A stretch of 58,604 nucleotides of DNA from positions 1 through 58,604 of the forward strand of contig PKRG01000016.1 in NCBI GenBank assembly GCA_017577575.1, written 5' to 3'. The notes under the pieces are model-generated. The model was not told the origin of the DNA. It worked only from the letters and a program-made list of their open reading frames with translations, and made no database searches. Position 1 is the first letter of the stretch. Each line of letters starts with the position of its first letter. Source of the stretch: Acidimicrobiia bacterium. Lineage in GTDB: Bacteria > Actinomycetota > Acidimicrobiia > Spongiisociales > ZC4RG35. The translations under genes were made by a program, and so were the position numbers. Shown here one piece after another: positions 33,591-42,653 of the stretch.

Positions 33591-34510
33591 AGTGCAAGGT
33601 CTGCCGCGACCGCGCCGTCATCCAGGTGCGGCGCCACAACGCCAACTTCTGTGCCCCCCATTTCGTCGACCACATCCACCGCCAGGTCGAGAAGACGATC
33701 CACCACTACCGCATGTTCCGTCCGAGCGACCGGCTGGTCCTGGGGGTTTCCGGCGGCAAGGACAGCCTCGCCCTGTGGGACATCCTCACCGAGCTGGGGT
33801 ACCGGGTCGACGGCGTCTACCTGCACCTGGGGATCGGGGAGTACTCGTCCGACAGCCTCCGGTTCACCCAGGAATTCGCCGAGTCGCGGGGCCTCGACCT
33901 GAAGATCGTCGACCTCCCCACAGACGTCGGGTTCTCCATCCCGCAGGCGGCGGCCGCCACGGCTCGCACGGCCTGCTCCGCATGCGGCCTCTCCAAGCGC
34001 TACATCCTCAACCAGGTGGCGGCGGAAGGTGGCTACGACGTCCTCGTCATGGGGCACAACCTCGACGACGAGGCCGCCACGCTCTTCGGCAACGTCCTCC
34101 AGTGGAACCCCGAGTACCTGGCGCGGCAAGCGCCGGTCCTGCCCGCCGACGACGGCGGCCTGATCCGCAAGGTGAAGCCGCTGATCCGGGTCGCCGAGCG
34201 GGAGACCGCCGCGTACGCGGTGATCCGCGGGATCGAATACGAGGTGGAGGAGTGCCCCATGGCGGCGGGCAACACGATCAACCGGTACAAGGAGTGGCTC
34301 AACGCCCTGGAGGAGCAATCCCCGGGCCTGAAGGCCAACTTCCTGTTCGGATTCCTCGACCGTGGCCAACCGGCGTTCGCGTCCCACCGGGGCTCGGTCG
34401 AGCTGGCGGCGTGCGCCGAATGCGGCCAGCCCACCACCGGCGAGGTGTGCGCCTTCTGCCGCCTCCGCCGCCAGACGCTGGTCAAGATCAGCTCCCGGGC
34501 GGCCTCGTGA
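33587..34510 (+). CDS. ttuA: TtuA-like tRNA 2-thiouridine synthetase (PP-loop, TIGR00269 type)
   Basis: A 307-aa PP-loop ATPase. The N-terminal zinc site C3, C6, C22 and H25 sits at the positions described for Thermus TtuA. The ATP loop SGGKDS is at 55-60. The three Fe-S cysteines fall at C130, C133 (TACSACG) and C223 (EECPMAA), again almost the same numbers as in Thermus TtuA. A second zinc site (CAECG...CAFC) closes the protein. The family adds sulfur at C2 of U54 in the T-loop, raising tRNA melting temperature. It overlaps its carrier gene and trmI by 4 nt each. Confidence 0.88.
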   Translation: MKCKVCRDRAVIQVRRHNANFCAPHFVDHIHRQVEKTIHHYRMFRPSDRLVLGVSGGKDSLALWDILTELGYRVDGVYLHLGIGEYSSDSLRFTQEFAESRGLDLKIVDLPTDVGFSIPQAAAATARTACSACGLSKRYILNQVAAEGGYDVLVMGHNLDDEAATLFGNVLQWNPEYLARQAPVLPADDGGLIRKVKPLIRVAERETAAYAVIRGIEYEVEECPMAAGNTINRYKEWLNALEEQSPGLKANFLFGFLDRGQPAFASHRGSVELAACAECGQPTTGEVCAFCRLRRQTLVKISSRAAS

Positions 34511-35349
34511 GCGTCTTCCAACCCGGGGAGCCCTGCCTCCTCGTCGACGGCAAGGGCCGCCACTACCTCGTCAAGCTCGACCCGGAGCGACAGTTCCAGT
34601 ACCACCGCGGCGTGGTGGACCACTCCGCCATCATCGGCCGCGACGACGGCACGTGGGTGGAGGCGTCTTCCGGTGACCGGCTCCTCGCCCTCCGGCCCCG
34701 ACTCGCCGACTACATCCTGCGGATGCGGCGCGGCGCCCAGGTCGTCTACCCCAAAGACATCGGCCCGATCCTGGTGTACGCCGACATCGGCCCCGGCAAG
34801 ACCGTCCTCGAGGCGGGGACCGGCTCGGGTGCGCTCACCATGGCGCTGGTGCGGGCGGTGGGGGAGAAGGGCCGGGTCGTGTCCGTCGAGCGGCGCGAGG
34901 ACCACGCCCGCCAGGGCCGCAGGAACATCGAGCGGTACTTCGGGGAGATCCCTCCCCAGCTCGAGCTCAGGATCGGTGACGTCGAGCCGGTCGTCGCCGA
35001 GATCGCCCCGGAGCGCCTGATCCTCGACCTGCCGGAGCCGTGGCACGCAGTGGAGCCGGCGGCCGAGCACCAGCCTCCGGGAGGCATCTTCTGTGGCTAC
35101 CTGCCCACGGTGCCCCAGGTCCAGACCCTGGTCGACGCCCTGCGCGCCACCAGGGCGTACGCCGAGATCGAGGTCAAGGAGTTCCTGTTCCGCGACTGGA
35201 ACGTCTCCGGCCGCTCCGTCCGTCCCGAGCACACGATGGTCGGCCACACCGGCTTCCTCGTCTTCGCCCGCCGGACGGAGCGCCGCGAGGCGAGGCCGTC
35301 GGATCCGGGCCCCGACACCCCCGACGAGACCGAGGACTCAGTCGACTAG
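34507..35349 (+). CDS. trmI: tRNA (adenine-58-N1)-methyltransferase TrmI
   Basis: A 280-aa SAM-dependent methyltransferase that makes m1A58 in the T-loop. The N-terminal beta domain (FQPGEPCLLVDGKGRHYLVKL, RDDGTWVEASSGDRLLALRPRLADYIL) and the motif I VLEAGTGSGALTMALVRAVG are typical. The LDLPEPWHAVEPAAEHQPPGG stretch and the segment ...VREFLFRDW (here VKEFLFRDWNV) are also present. GTG 34507 overlaps the TtuA-like stop (GTGA). TrmI is a known neighbour of the proteasome locus in actinobacteria. The last residues overlap the decayed regulator on the other strand. Confidence 0.95.
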   Translation: MSVFQPGEPCLLVDGKGRHYLVKLDPERQFQYHRGVVDHSAIIGRDDGTWVEASSGDRLLALRPRLADYILRMRRGAQVVYPKDIGPILVYADIGPGKTVLEAGTGSGALTMALVRAVGEKGRVVSVERREDHARQGRRNIERYFGEIPPQLELRIGDVEPVVAEIAPERLILDLPEPWHAVEPAAEHQPPGGIFCGYLPTVPQVQTLVDALRATRAYAEIEVKEFLFRDWNVSGRSVRPEHTMVGHTGFLVFARRTERREARPSDPGPDTPDETEDSVD

Positions 35350-37311
35350 CCCCAGCCGGCGCGCCCGGGCGGCGGCCTGGGTCCGGTTCGACGCTCGACG
35401 CCCACGCAGGGCTGAACGCCAGCGCCCGGCACAAAGGCAGGGCCGTCTCCAGATGCCGGCGGGAGGCGTCGAGGTCGTCGCGTTCGAGGGCGACGGCGGC
35501 GAGGCCGGCGTGACCCACGCCGGCGGCGGGGAGGGGCGCCGACCCCGGAACCGAGGTCTCCTCGACGACCCGCCGGTAGGTCCGCTCCGCGGCGGCGAGG
35601 TCGCCCCGGGCGAGCTCGACCTGGCCCCGGTAGAAGTCGGCCCATGCCGCCAGCGACGGCTGACCCGCCGCCGCGCTGAGACGGTGGGCCTCCAGCAGGT
35701 GCCGCTCCGCCGCGTCGAGATGCCCCGCCTGCCACTCGGCGCCTCCCATGTGGCCCCGGGCGATGGCGACCAGTGTCACCTCGCCGTCGCGGGCCAGCGA
35801 AACGGCGGTGTCGAGGAGGGCGAGGGTCCGGCGGTGGTCGCCGGAGAACTCGGTGGCGATCGCACGGTTCAGCGCCAGTGCCGCCCGGGGGTTGGCGGTG
35901 ATGCTGAGGGCCGGCCCGACCGACGGGGTGTAGCCATCGGATCCTGCCCCGGCCCCGCTAAGGGCGGCGTCGGCCCGGTCCAGCCACGGCGTCGCCGCCG
36001 ACGGGTCGCCCCTCTGGAGGGCCAGGCGCGCCCGTGCGAGCAGGAGCCGAGGTCGGGCATGCACGACGGCGGGAGGGAAGCGGCTCAGCCACCGCTCCAG
36101 GGTGGCGCGCTCGCTGCGGAGGAACAGCTCGTCCACGTACGCCTCGACCACCTCGGCCGCCGCGTCGAAGTCGGTGGCGGCGAGGGCATGGGCGATCGCC
36201 TGGTCGGCGATGCCCTCCCGGCGGAACCACTGGCTGGCGCGGCGGTGGATCGCATTCGCCCGCTCCGGCTCGGTCGTCTCCAGACGGGCGCGGAGAGCGT
36301 CGGCGAAGAGCCGGTGGTAGCGCCACCAGCCGCGCCTGTCGTCTAGCGGCTCCAGGAACAGATTTTGCCGTTCTATCTCCTCTAACAGGCGTTGGCTGTC
36401 GGCCCGGTCGGTGACCGCCGCGCACAGGTCGGCGGTCAGCCGGTCGAGGAGCGACGTCTCCTCGAGGAACCGGCGGACCGCAGGTGGCTGACCTCGGAGC
36501 ACCTCGCTCGTGAGGAAATCGACGACGAAGCGGTGGCTCCCCGAGAACGAGGCGATGAGCGAGGCGGGGTCGGGTCGCCGTCCCAGGGCCAGGGCGGCCA
36601 TCTGGACTCCGGCGGGCCAGCCCTCGGTGCGGGAGGCGAGCGCGTCTACCGTGGCGGGCGGCAAGGCGGCGACGTTCACCTCGAAGAAGCGAGCGATCTC
36701 GTCGGGTCGGAAGCGCAGGTCGGCGGCCCCGATCTCGGCCAACTCGCCCTCGAGTCGGAGACGGCTGAGGGGAAGGGCGGGCTCGACACGGCTGGTGAGG
36801 ACGATCTTCAGGTCGGCGGGTCGGAACGACAGCAGATACCCGAAGTGGAGTCGACGGCGGGGGAGTCGACCGCGTCGTAGTCGTCGATCACCACGACGAC
36901 ACGGCGTCCGGCGTCGGCCACGGTGTCGATGAGCGCCGTCACCACCGAGGTGATGGCGAGTTCGCCTTCGGAGGCCATCGGGCCCACCCGGTCCGCCGTC
37001 CCCGGCAGAGCCGAGTCCACGGCGGCGATCAGGTGCCGCCAGAACCGGATCGGGTCACCGTCTCCGGGATCGACCGACAGCCAGCCGACCGGGTCGCCGG
37101 CGGACCGTGCCCACTCCGCCACCGCCATGGTCTTGCCGTAGCCGGCCGGAGCGGAGACCAAGACCACCCCGAAGGCGAGCGATTCCTCGATCGAAGCGAC
37201 CAGCCGCGGCCGCGACAGCCGCCGGGCGGGGAGGTCGGGGGCGCGCAGCTTCGTCGTCACCAGCCTCTCGGCCCGCTCCGGAGCGTCGGAGGGGAATGGA
37301 ATCCGCGCCAC
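35338..37311 (-). pseudogene. Decayed MalT/LuxR-type ATPase transcriptional regulator (frameshift and C-terminal deletion)
   Basis: The N-terminus (37311 down to about 36850) is a STAND/MalT ATPase: LVTTKLRAP...LSRPRL, Walker A SAPAGYGKT, Walker B VVVVIDDYDAVDSP. Near 36850 the frame breaks. The downstream frame continues the same protein (LLSFRPADLKIVLTSR.EPALPLSRLR...EIGAADLRF) through TPR-like repeats to about 35400. There a second frame change follows, and the last residues read SNRTQAAARARRLGLVD, exactly the end of a LuxR helix-turn-helix domain. Most of that domain is missing, so an internal deletion is likely. The stop would be at 35338. Sequencing error could explain the frameshift but not the missing domain. 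Confidence 0.8.
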
Positions 37312-37441
37312 CTGAGGCCGATCTTACGCCCGGCCGGCCGCTGCGCCCCGGAGGGGTGCCGGCACGAATCCCACTTTGGTGGGACGACTTCCGGGGCGAC
37401 GCTCCGTACGTTCGGGGTGTGCCCAACGAAAGGAGCCCCCT

Positions 37442-37846
37442 ATGACGGCACCGTTCATCTTCGTCACGACCCACACCCTCGGTGATGGCGTCCTCGACGA
37501 GTACCTGGCCCAGGACGCCGAGTTCCACGCCTTCCTGGAGGAGAACGAGCCGGACCTGCTCGACTACCAGGTCTTCATGGACGAGGAGCAGACGCAGGTC
37601 ACGTTAGTCTTCGTGTTCCGTGACGCGGCGGCAGCCGACCGCCACATGCAGCTGGCGGGAGAGCTGATCGCCCGCGGCCTCGAGATCACCGAGACGAGCC
37701 GGCTCGAGGTATACGGCGGGAACCCGGGCCCGGTGTTGGGAGCGGTCCTCACCGCCAACGCCGATGCCGGCGTTCCGGTGAGCATCAAGGCGCTGGCCCT
37801 CGGTGGCTTCAGCCGCACGCGACCCGCCCGCGGCGAAGCCGCCTGA
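37442..37846 (+). CDS. Putative dimeric alpha/beta-barrel (ABM-like) protein
   Basis: A 134-aa protein. Residues 1-95 (FIFVTTHTLGDGVLDEYLAQDAEFHAFLEENEPDLLDYQVFMDEEQTQVTLVFVFRDAAAADRHMQL in outline) follow the antibiotic-biosynthesis-monooxygenase/dimeric barrel pattern, though no catalytic residue is certain. The rest is a short tail. AAAGGAG lies 6 nt before ATG 37442. It stands alone beside the decayed regulator, which is divergent from it and could once have controlled it. Function unproven. Confidence 0.65.
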   Translation: MTAPFIFVTTHTLGDGVLDEYLAQDAEFHAFLEENEPDLLDYQVFMDEEQTQVTLVFVFRDAAAADRHMQLAGELIARGLEITETSRLEVYGGNPGPVLGAVLTANADAGVPVSIKALALGGFSRTRPARGEAA

Positions 37847-37867
37847 GCCGGCGGCATTGCGAGGGGA

Positions 37868-37897
37868 TCGGCGGATCCGACCCGTCGGGTCCGCCGA
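37868..37897. terminator. Strong bidirectional hairpin
   Basis: A 13-bp stem (37868-37880 with 37885-37897, one G-T wobble) and a CCCG loop lies between the convergent barrel-protein and ferredoxin genes. It is the best hairpin in the window, though without a long T-tract. Confidence 0.7.
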
Positions 37898-37911
37898 CCC
37901 GCGTGGCTACG

Positions 37912-38157
37912 TCAGGGCTCGAGGAAGATGCACTCCCCAGGGCATTCCTCGGCGGCCTCGATCGTGACGTCCTCCATGCCGGCGGGAACGGTGGCCAGGC
38001 CCTGCGCCCCCTGGGGATTGCCCTTCTCCTCGGCGTAGATCTTGTCGCCCTCGCGCACGTAGGCGAGGCCGTCGTCGAGCAAGACGAAAACGTCAGGGGC
38101 GATCTCTTCGCACAGGCCGTCGCCGGTGCAGAGGTCCTGATCGATCCAAACCTTCAT
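37912..38157 (-). CDS. 3Fe-4S type ferredoxin
   Basis: An 81-aa ferredoxin with the motif C10-x2-D13-x2-C16 and C72-P73 near the end. The Asp in place of the second Cys points to a 3Fe-4S cluster (a fourth Cys, C76, is present but unlikely to complete a 4Fe-4S site). A ferredoxin of this type beside the ARC gene is a repeated feature of actinobacterial proteasome loci. Its redox partner is unknown. It is divergent from arc, and its upstream region has a TACTAT -10-like hexamer (38218-38213, minus strand). Confidence 0.9.
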   Translation of the reverse strand: MKVWIDQDLCTGDGLCEEIAPDVFVLLDDGLAYVREGDKIYAEEKGNPQGAQGLATVPAGMEDVTIEAAEECPGECIFLEP

Positions 38158-38296
38158 CGCTTTTGCACTCCTGGGGTGCGGGGGGTTTTACGTGTGGCTG
38201 TACGGGAAATGCATAGTAGTGACAGGAGCCGGGGACCGGTACAGGTCGCCTGACAGAGGGTCGAAAACAGGTCCTAGGACAAAATCGAACGCTCCG

Positions 38297-38302
38297 TATA
38301 CT
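38297..38302 (+). promoter_or_regulatory. -10 box of the proteasome operon
   Basis: TATACT lies 30 nt before the ARC start codon, with TAGGAC 16 bp further upstream as a weak -35. It is the first good promoter candidate for arc-dop-pup. Confidence 0.5.
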
Positions 38303-38332
38303 GCGCGGAGGCTACCGGATTGGAGATTGGCC

Positions 38333-40063
38333 ATGAGCCGACCGAGCGAGCCAGGCGAGGCGATGGAGCTGCGGCGGACGATCGCAGCCCTGGAAGAAGA
38401 GGTGGCTCAACTCCGCCGCCGTCTCCGGGAGCCCAGGGACCAGGAGGTCGCCCGCCTCGAACGTGAGCTCGCCGAGGCCCACCGCACCATCGAGCGGCTC
38501 CGCTCCCAGAACGACAAGCTCGCCACGGTCCTCGAAGAAGCCAGGGAGCAGCTGGCGGTGCTCCGGGCCGAGGTCGAGAAGCTGACCACTCCGCCCAACA
38601 ACTTCGGGACGGTCCTCCAGGTCAACGACGACGGCACCCTCGACGTGATGACCGGCAACCGCAAGCTGCGGGTGGCCGCCCAGCCGTCGATCGAGGTCAA
38701 GCAGCTGTCGATCGGCCAGGAAGTCCTGCTCAACGAGAGCTACAACGTCGTGGACGTTCGGGGCTTCGAGCGCTCGGGCGAGGTCGTCCAGGTCCGGGAG
38801 AAGCTCGACGACGGCCGGGTGGTGGTGATCGCCCACGCCGACGAGGAGCAGGTCGTCGAGCTGGCCGACACGATGAAGGACAAGTCGCTGCGGGCCGGCG
38901 ACTTCGTCCGCATCGACCCCAAAACCGGCCTCATCTACGAGAAGCTCGCCCGTCCCGAGGTCGAGGACCTCGTGCTCGAGGAGGTCCCCGACGTCACCTA
39001 CGAGCAGGTCGGGGGCCTGTCGGAGCAGATCGAGGCGATCCGCGACGCGGTCGAGCTGCCTTTCGTCCACCGCGAGCTCTTCAACGACTACGGCCTGGTG
39101 CCGCCCAAGGGCGTCCTCCTGTACGGCCCTCCCGGCTGCGGCAAGACGCTCATCGCCAAGGCCGTCGCCAACAGCCTGGCCAAGGCGGTCGCCGAGCGAA
39201 CCGGCCGCCCCGACGCCCGCAGCTACTTCCTCAACATCAAGGGCCCGGAGCTCTTGAACAAGTGGGTGGGCGAGACAGAGCGCCAGATCCGGCTGATCTT
39301 CCAGCGGGCCAAGGAGAAGTCCGACGAAGGCGTGCCCGTCATCGTCTTCTTCGACGAGATGGACTCGCTGTTCCGCACCCGGGGGTCGGGGATCAGCTCC
39401 GACGTCGAGTCCACGATCGTCCCTCAGCTGCTCTCCGAGCTCGACGGTGTCGAGTCGCTGAAGAACGTCATCGTCATCGGGGCGTCGAACCGCGAGGACC
39501 TCATCGACCCGGCGATCCTGCGGCCCGGGCGACTGGATGTCAAGATCAAGATCAACCGGCCCGACCCGGCCGCCGCCCGCCAGATCTTCGGCATCTACCT
39601 CACCGAGGACGTCCCCCTCGACGAGTCCGAGCTCGGCGAGCACGGCGGTGACAAGCAGGCGCTGATCCGGAAGATGATCGACGTCACCGTCGACACGATG
39701 TACGCCGAGACCGACGAGAACCGCTTCCTCGAGGTCACCTACGCCAACGGCGACCGGGAGCTGCTGTTCTTCAAGGACTTCGCCTCCGGGGCGATGATCG
39801 AGAACATCGTCCGGCGGGCGAAGAAGGACGCCATCAAGCGGGAGATCGCCGGCGGCTCCAGGGGCGTGCGCACCGAAGACCTGCTCCACGCCATCAAACA
39901 GGAGTTCAGGGAGCACGAAGACCTCCCCAACACCACCAACCCCGACGACTGGGCGAAGATCTCCGGCAAGAAGGGCGAGCGAATCGTCTACGTCCGGACC
40001 CTGGTCGAAGGCGACTCCGAGAGCCGCATGATCGAGCGGGTCTCCACCGGGCAGTACCTGTGA
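38333..40063 (+). CDS. arc: Proteasome-associated ATPase ARC/Mpa
   Basis: A 576-aa AAA ATPase that recognises Pup and threads pupylated proteins into the 20S proteasome. A coiled coil fills about residues 12-82 (Pup docking), two OB domains follow (about 85-220), and the AAA module has Walker A GPPGCGKT, Walker B VFFDEMDSL and the R-finger stretch NREDLIDPAILRPGR. The C-terminus GQYL is the Tyr-containing motif that opens the proteasome gate. ATG 38333 was chosen because the coiled coil begins just after it and TGGAG precedes it. Confidence 0.96.
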   Translation: MSRPSEPGEAMELRRTIAALEEEVAQLRRRLREPRDQEVARLERELAEAHRTIERLRSQNDKLATVLEEAREQLAVLRAEVEKLTTPPNNFGTVLQVNDDGTLDVMTGNRKLRVAAQPSIEVKQLSIGQEVLLNESYNVVDVRGFERSGEVVQVREKLDDGRVVVIAHADEEQVVELADTMKDKSLRAGDFVRIDPKTGLIYEKLARPEVEDLVLEEVPDVTYEQVGGLSEQIEAIRDAVELPFVHRELFNDYGLVPPKGVLLYGPPGCGKTLIAKAVANSLAKAVAERTGRPDARSYFLNIKGPELLNKWVGETERQIRLIFQRAKEKSDEGVPVIVFFDEMDSLFRTRGSGISSDVESTIVPQLLSELDGVESLKNVIVIGASNREDLIDPAILRPGRLDVKIKINRPDPAAARQIFGIYLTEDVPLDESELGEHGGDKQALIRKMIDVTVDTMYAETDENRFLEVTYANGDRELLFFKDFASGAMIENIVRRAKKDAIKREIAGGSRGVRTEDLLHAIKQEFREHEDLPNTTNPDDWAKISGKKGERIVYVRTLVEGDSESRMIERVSTGQYL

Positions 40064-40080
40064 GACGGAGGTACTGACCC

Positions 40081-41550
40081 GTGGCCATCCGCAAGGTGAT
40101 CGGGACGGAGGTCGAGTACGGCATCGCCGTCCGCGGCGACCCCGAGTTCAACCCGGCGCTCGGCTCCGCCATGGTCGTCAACTCGTACCCGGGCCCACGG
40201 GTCCGGGTCCAATGGTCTTACGAGGAGGAGTCGCCGGGGCGGGACGCCCGCGGTTTCGGCCACGAGGGCTACGGCGTCTCCGACCCCGAGGGGACGCTGG
40301 TGAACGCGGTGCTGGGAAACGGCGCCCGTCTCTACGTCGACCACGCCCATCCCGAGTACTCGGCGCCGGAGGCGTGGGATCCCCTCCAGGCGGCCCTCTA
40401 CGACAAGGCCGGAGAGGTCGTGATGTACCGGGCGTCCAAGGTGGCGAGCGAGCGCCTCGGCCACCGCCTGGCGCTGTACAAAAACAACTCCGACCGCAAG
40501 GGCAACTCCTACGGCGCCCACGAGAACTACCTGCTGTCGCGGTCGACCCCGTTCGGGGAGATCATCCGCTACGCCATGACGTTCCTCGTCACCCGCCAGA
40601 TCTACACGGGGTCCGGCAAGGTGGGCTCCGAGAACGGGCGTCCCCACGTCGACTTCCAGATCACCCAGCGGGCCGACTTCTTCGAGGAAGAGGTGGGCCT
40701 GGAGACGACCCTGAAGCGACCCATCATCAACACCCGGGACGAGCCCCACGGCGACTCGACCAAGTACCGGCGGCTGCACGTCATCTTCGGCGACGCCAAC
40801 CTCTCCGAGGTCCAAACGTTCCTCAAGCTGGGCGCCACCGCGCTGATGCTCGCCGCCTTGGAGGACGGGGCGCTGCCCGACCCCCTCGATTTGGTCGACC
40901 CGGTCAAGGCGGCCTGGTCGGTGAGCCACGACCTGACGTTCCGCCGACCGCTGGAGCTGGAGGGCGGTTCGACCGCCACCGCCGTCGAGTTGCAGTGGCG
41001 CTACTACGAGTGGCTCTCCAAGTACGTGGAGAAGGAACTCGACGAGCCGGTGTGGCGAGACGTCCTCTCCGAATGGCACTCGGTCCTCCAGGACATCGAA
41101 ACCGACCCCGACAAGCTCTCCGACCGCCTCGACTGGGCGGCCAAGCTGCGGCTCTTCCAGCGATACCTGGCCCGCGACGACATCGACTGGTCGGACCCCA
41201 AGCTGGCGGCGCTGGACCTCCAGTACCACGACGTCGACCCCGAGAGGGGCCTATACCACCGGCTGGCGGCGCGGGGCGACATCCGTCGCCTGTTCACCGC
41301 CCAGCAGATCGCCGCCGCCGAGACCGACCCTCCGGAGGAGACACGGGCCTACTTCCGTGGGCGGTGCGTCACCCAGTTCCCCGACAGCCTCGTGGCCGCC
41401 AACTGGGACTCACTGGTCTTCGACGTGGGCGAGCCGCACCTGCGGCGCGTCCCCATGCTGGAGCCCCTCCGGGGTTCACGGGACCTCGTCGGGCCTATCC
41501 TCGATGAGGTGAGTGACGCCTCCGAGCTGATAAAGCGTCTGAGCGACTAG
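40081..41550 (+). CDS. dop: Pup deamidase/depupylase Dop
   Basis: A 489-aa enzyme of the glutamine-synthetase-like fold. It deamidates the C-terminal Gln of Pup and also removes Pup from substrates. The N-terminal metal/ATP motif is GTEVEYGIAV, followed by NGARLYVDHAHPEYSAPE and NNSDRKGNSYGAHENYLL. A Dop-specific insertion near residues 40-60 distinguishes it from PafA. GTG 40081 has GGAGG 10 nt upstream. It lies between arc and pup, as in Mycobacterium and Streptomyces. Confidence 0.95.
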   Translation: MAIRKVIGTEVEYGIAVRGDPEFNPALGSAMVVNSYPGPRVRVQWSYEEESPGRDARGFGHEGYGVSDPEGTLVNAVLGNGARLYVDHAHPEYSAPEAWDPLQAALYDKAGEVVMYRASKVASERLGHRLALYKNNSDRKGNSYGAHENYLLSRSTPFGEIIRYAMTFLVTRQIYTGSGKVGSENGRPHVDFQITQRADFFEEEVGLETTLKRPIINTRDEPHGDSTKYRRLHVIFGDANLSEVQTFLKLGATALMLAALEDGALPDPLDLVDPVKAAWSVSHDLTFRRPLELEGGSTATAVELQWRYYEWLSKYVEKELDEPVWRDVLSEWHSVLQDIETDPDKLSDRLDWAAKLRLFQRYLARDDIDWSDPKLAALDLQYHDVDPERGLYHRLAARGDIRRLFTAQQIAAAETDPPEETRAYFRGRCVTQFPDSLVAANWDSLVFDVGEPHLRRVPMLEPLRGSRDLVGPILDEVSDASELIKRLSD

Positions 41551-41560
41551 GAGATTGGAC

Positions 41561-41755
41561 ATGGCCGAACAGGAACGTTCACGGGCACGGGCCCGCGAGA
41601 AGCCCGAAGAAGAGATCGAGGACCTCGAGATCGCCGAGGAGAAGTCGGAGACCGATCTCGACGAGCTGGACGACCTCCTCGACGAGATCGACTCCGTGCT
41701 CGAAGAGAACGCCGAGGAGTTCGTCAAGAACTACGTCCAAAAGGGCGGCCAGTAG
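41561..41755 (+). CDS. pup: Prokaryotic ubiquitin-like protein Pup
   Basis: A 64-aa, highly acidic disordered protein ending in GGQ. The C-terminal half (LDDLLDEIDSVLEENAEEFVKNYVQKGGQ in outline) is the conserved ARC-binding helix. Because the last residue is Gln, Dop must deamidate it to Glu before PafA can attach it to a lysine. ATG 41561 has GGAG 8 nt upstream. The dop stop is 10 bp before it. Confidence 0.97.
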   Translation: MAEQERSRARAREKPEEEIEDLEIAEEKSETDLDELDDLLDEIDSVLEENAEEFVKNYVQKGGQ

Positions 41756-41848
41756 CGAGCAGCCGGCCGCAATCCGAGACCTCGGACACCCGCCTCCGCG
41801 GGTTCGGCTGTGGCCTCTGCGGCCGTCCAGCTTGGCTGCGACGTCCTC

Positions 41849-41854
41849 TACAGT
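41849..41854 (+). promoter_or_regulatory. -10 box before prcB (leaderless candidate)
   Basis: TACAGT ends 10 nt before ATG 41865, which has no Shine-Dalgarno. A separate promoter for prcB-prcA would let the core particle be expressed apart from arc-dop-pup. Confidence 0.45.
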
Positions 41855-41864
41855 TTCTGACCTG

Positions 41865-42653
41865 ATGCCTCAGTTCCCTCTTCCCCTCGACACTCCGGTG
41901 CCGAGCAGCAGCTTCCTCGACCTGCTCGAAGCCGTCGGCGCCGCGCCCCGCTGGGAGATCCCGGCCGACGCGGCGCACAACCTCTCGGTGCCGGAAGGAA
42001 CCACCGTCCTCGCCCTCCGCTACCAGGGCGGGGTGATCATCGCCGGCGACCGCCAGGCCACCGAGGGCCACATGGTCGCCCACCGGTTCATCCAGAAGGT
42101 CTTTCCCTCCGACCGCTACTCGGCCGTGGCCGTTGCCGGCACGGCCGGCCTCGCCACCGAGATGGTGCGCCTCTTCCAGGTGGAGCTGGAGCACTACGAG
42201 AAGCTCGAGAACCGCCGCCTTTCGCTCGAAGGCAAGGCGACGTTCCTGGCCCGTCTCGTCCGCGGGCAGCTCCCGATGGCGATCCAGGGCCTCGTGGTCG
42301 TGCCGCTGTTCGCCGGGTACGACGAGCTGGACAAGGTCGGGCGGCTCTATACGTACGACGTGGTCGGGGGCCGCTACGAGGAGCAGGAGTTCGGCTCCAC
42401 CGGCTCCGGCGCCCGGCTGGCGAAGTCGTATCTCCGCACCGCCTACCAGCCCGACATCGACGCCTCCGGAGGCGTCGACCTGGCGGTCCGCGCCCTGGTC
42501 TCGGCGGCCCAGGAGGACACCGCCACCGGAGGCCCCGACCTCCGGCGGGGGATCCTGCCCACGGTGTTCCGCATCGACAGCGAGGGGATCGCCGAGCTCA
42601 CCGACGAGGAGATCCGCCCGTACGCCGAGAGTGCTCTGGAGGACGTCCGATGA
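41865..42653 (+). CDS. prcB: 20S proteasome beta subunit
   Basis: A 262-aa precursor. The propeptide is about 45 residues; cleavage before T46 in VPEG-TTVLALRY exposes the catalytic N-terminal Thr. The active-site partners are visible: the Asp/Lys-type motif GDRQATEGHMVA...IQKVF, and GSTGSGA. The mature subunit forms the inner rings of the core. The prcA start overlaps its stop (ATGA). ATG 41865 was chosen because the upstream extension is non-conserved. Confidence 0.96.
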   Translation: MPQFPLPLDTPVPSSSFLDLLEAVGAAPRWEIPADAAHNLSVPEGTTVLALRYQGGVIIAGDRQATEGHMVAHRFIQKVFPSDRYSAVAVAGTAGLATEMVRLFQVELEHYEKLENRRLSLEGKATFLARLVRGQLPMAIQGLVVVPLFAGYDELDKVGRLYTYDVVGGRYEEQEFGSTGSGARLAKSYLRTAYQPDIDASGGVDLAVRALVSAAQEDTATGGPDLRRGILPTVFRIDSEGIAELTDEEIRPYAESALEDVR

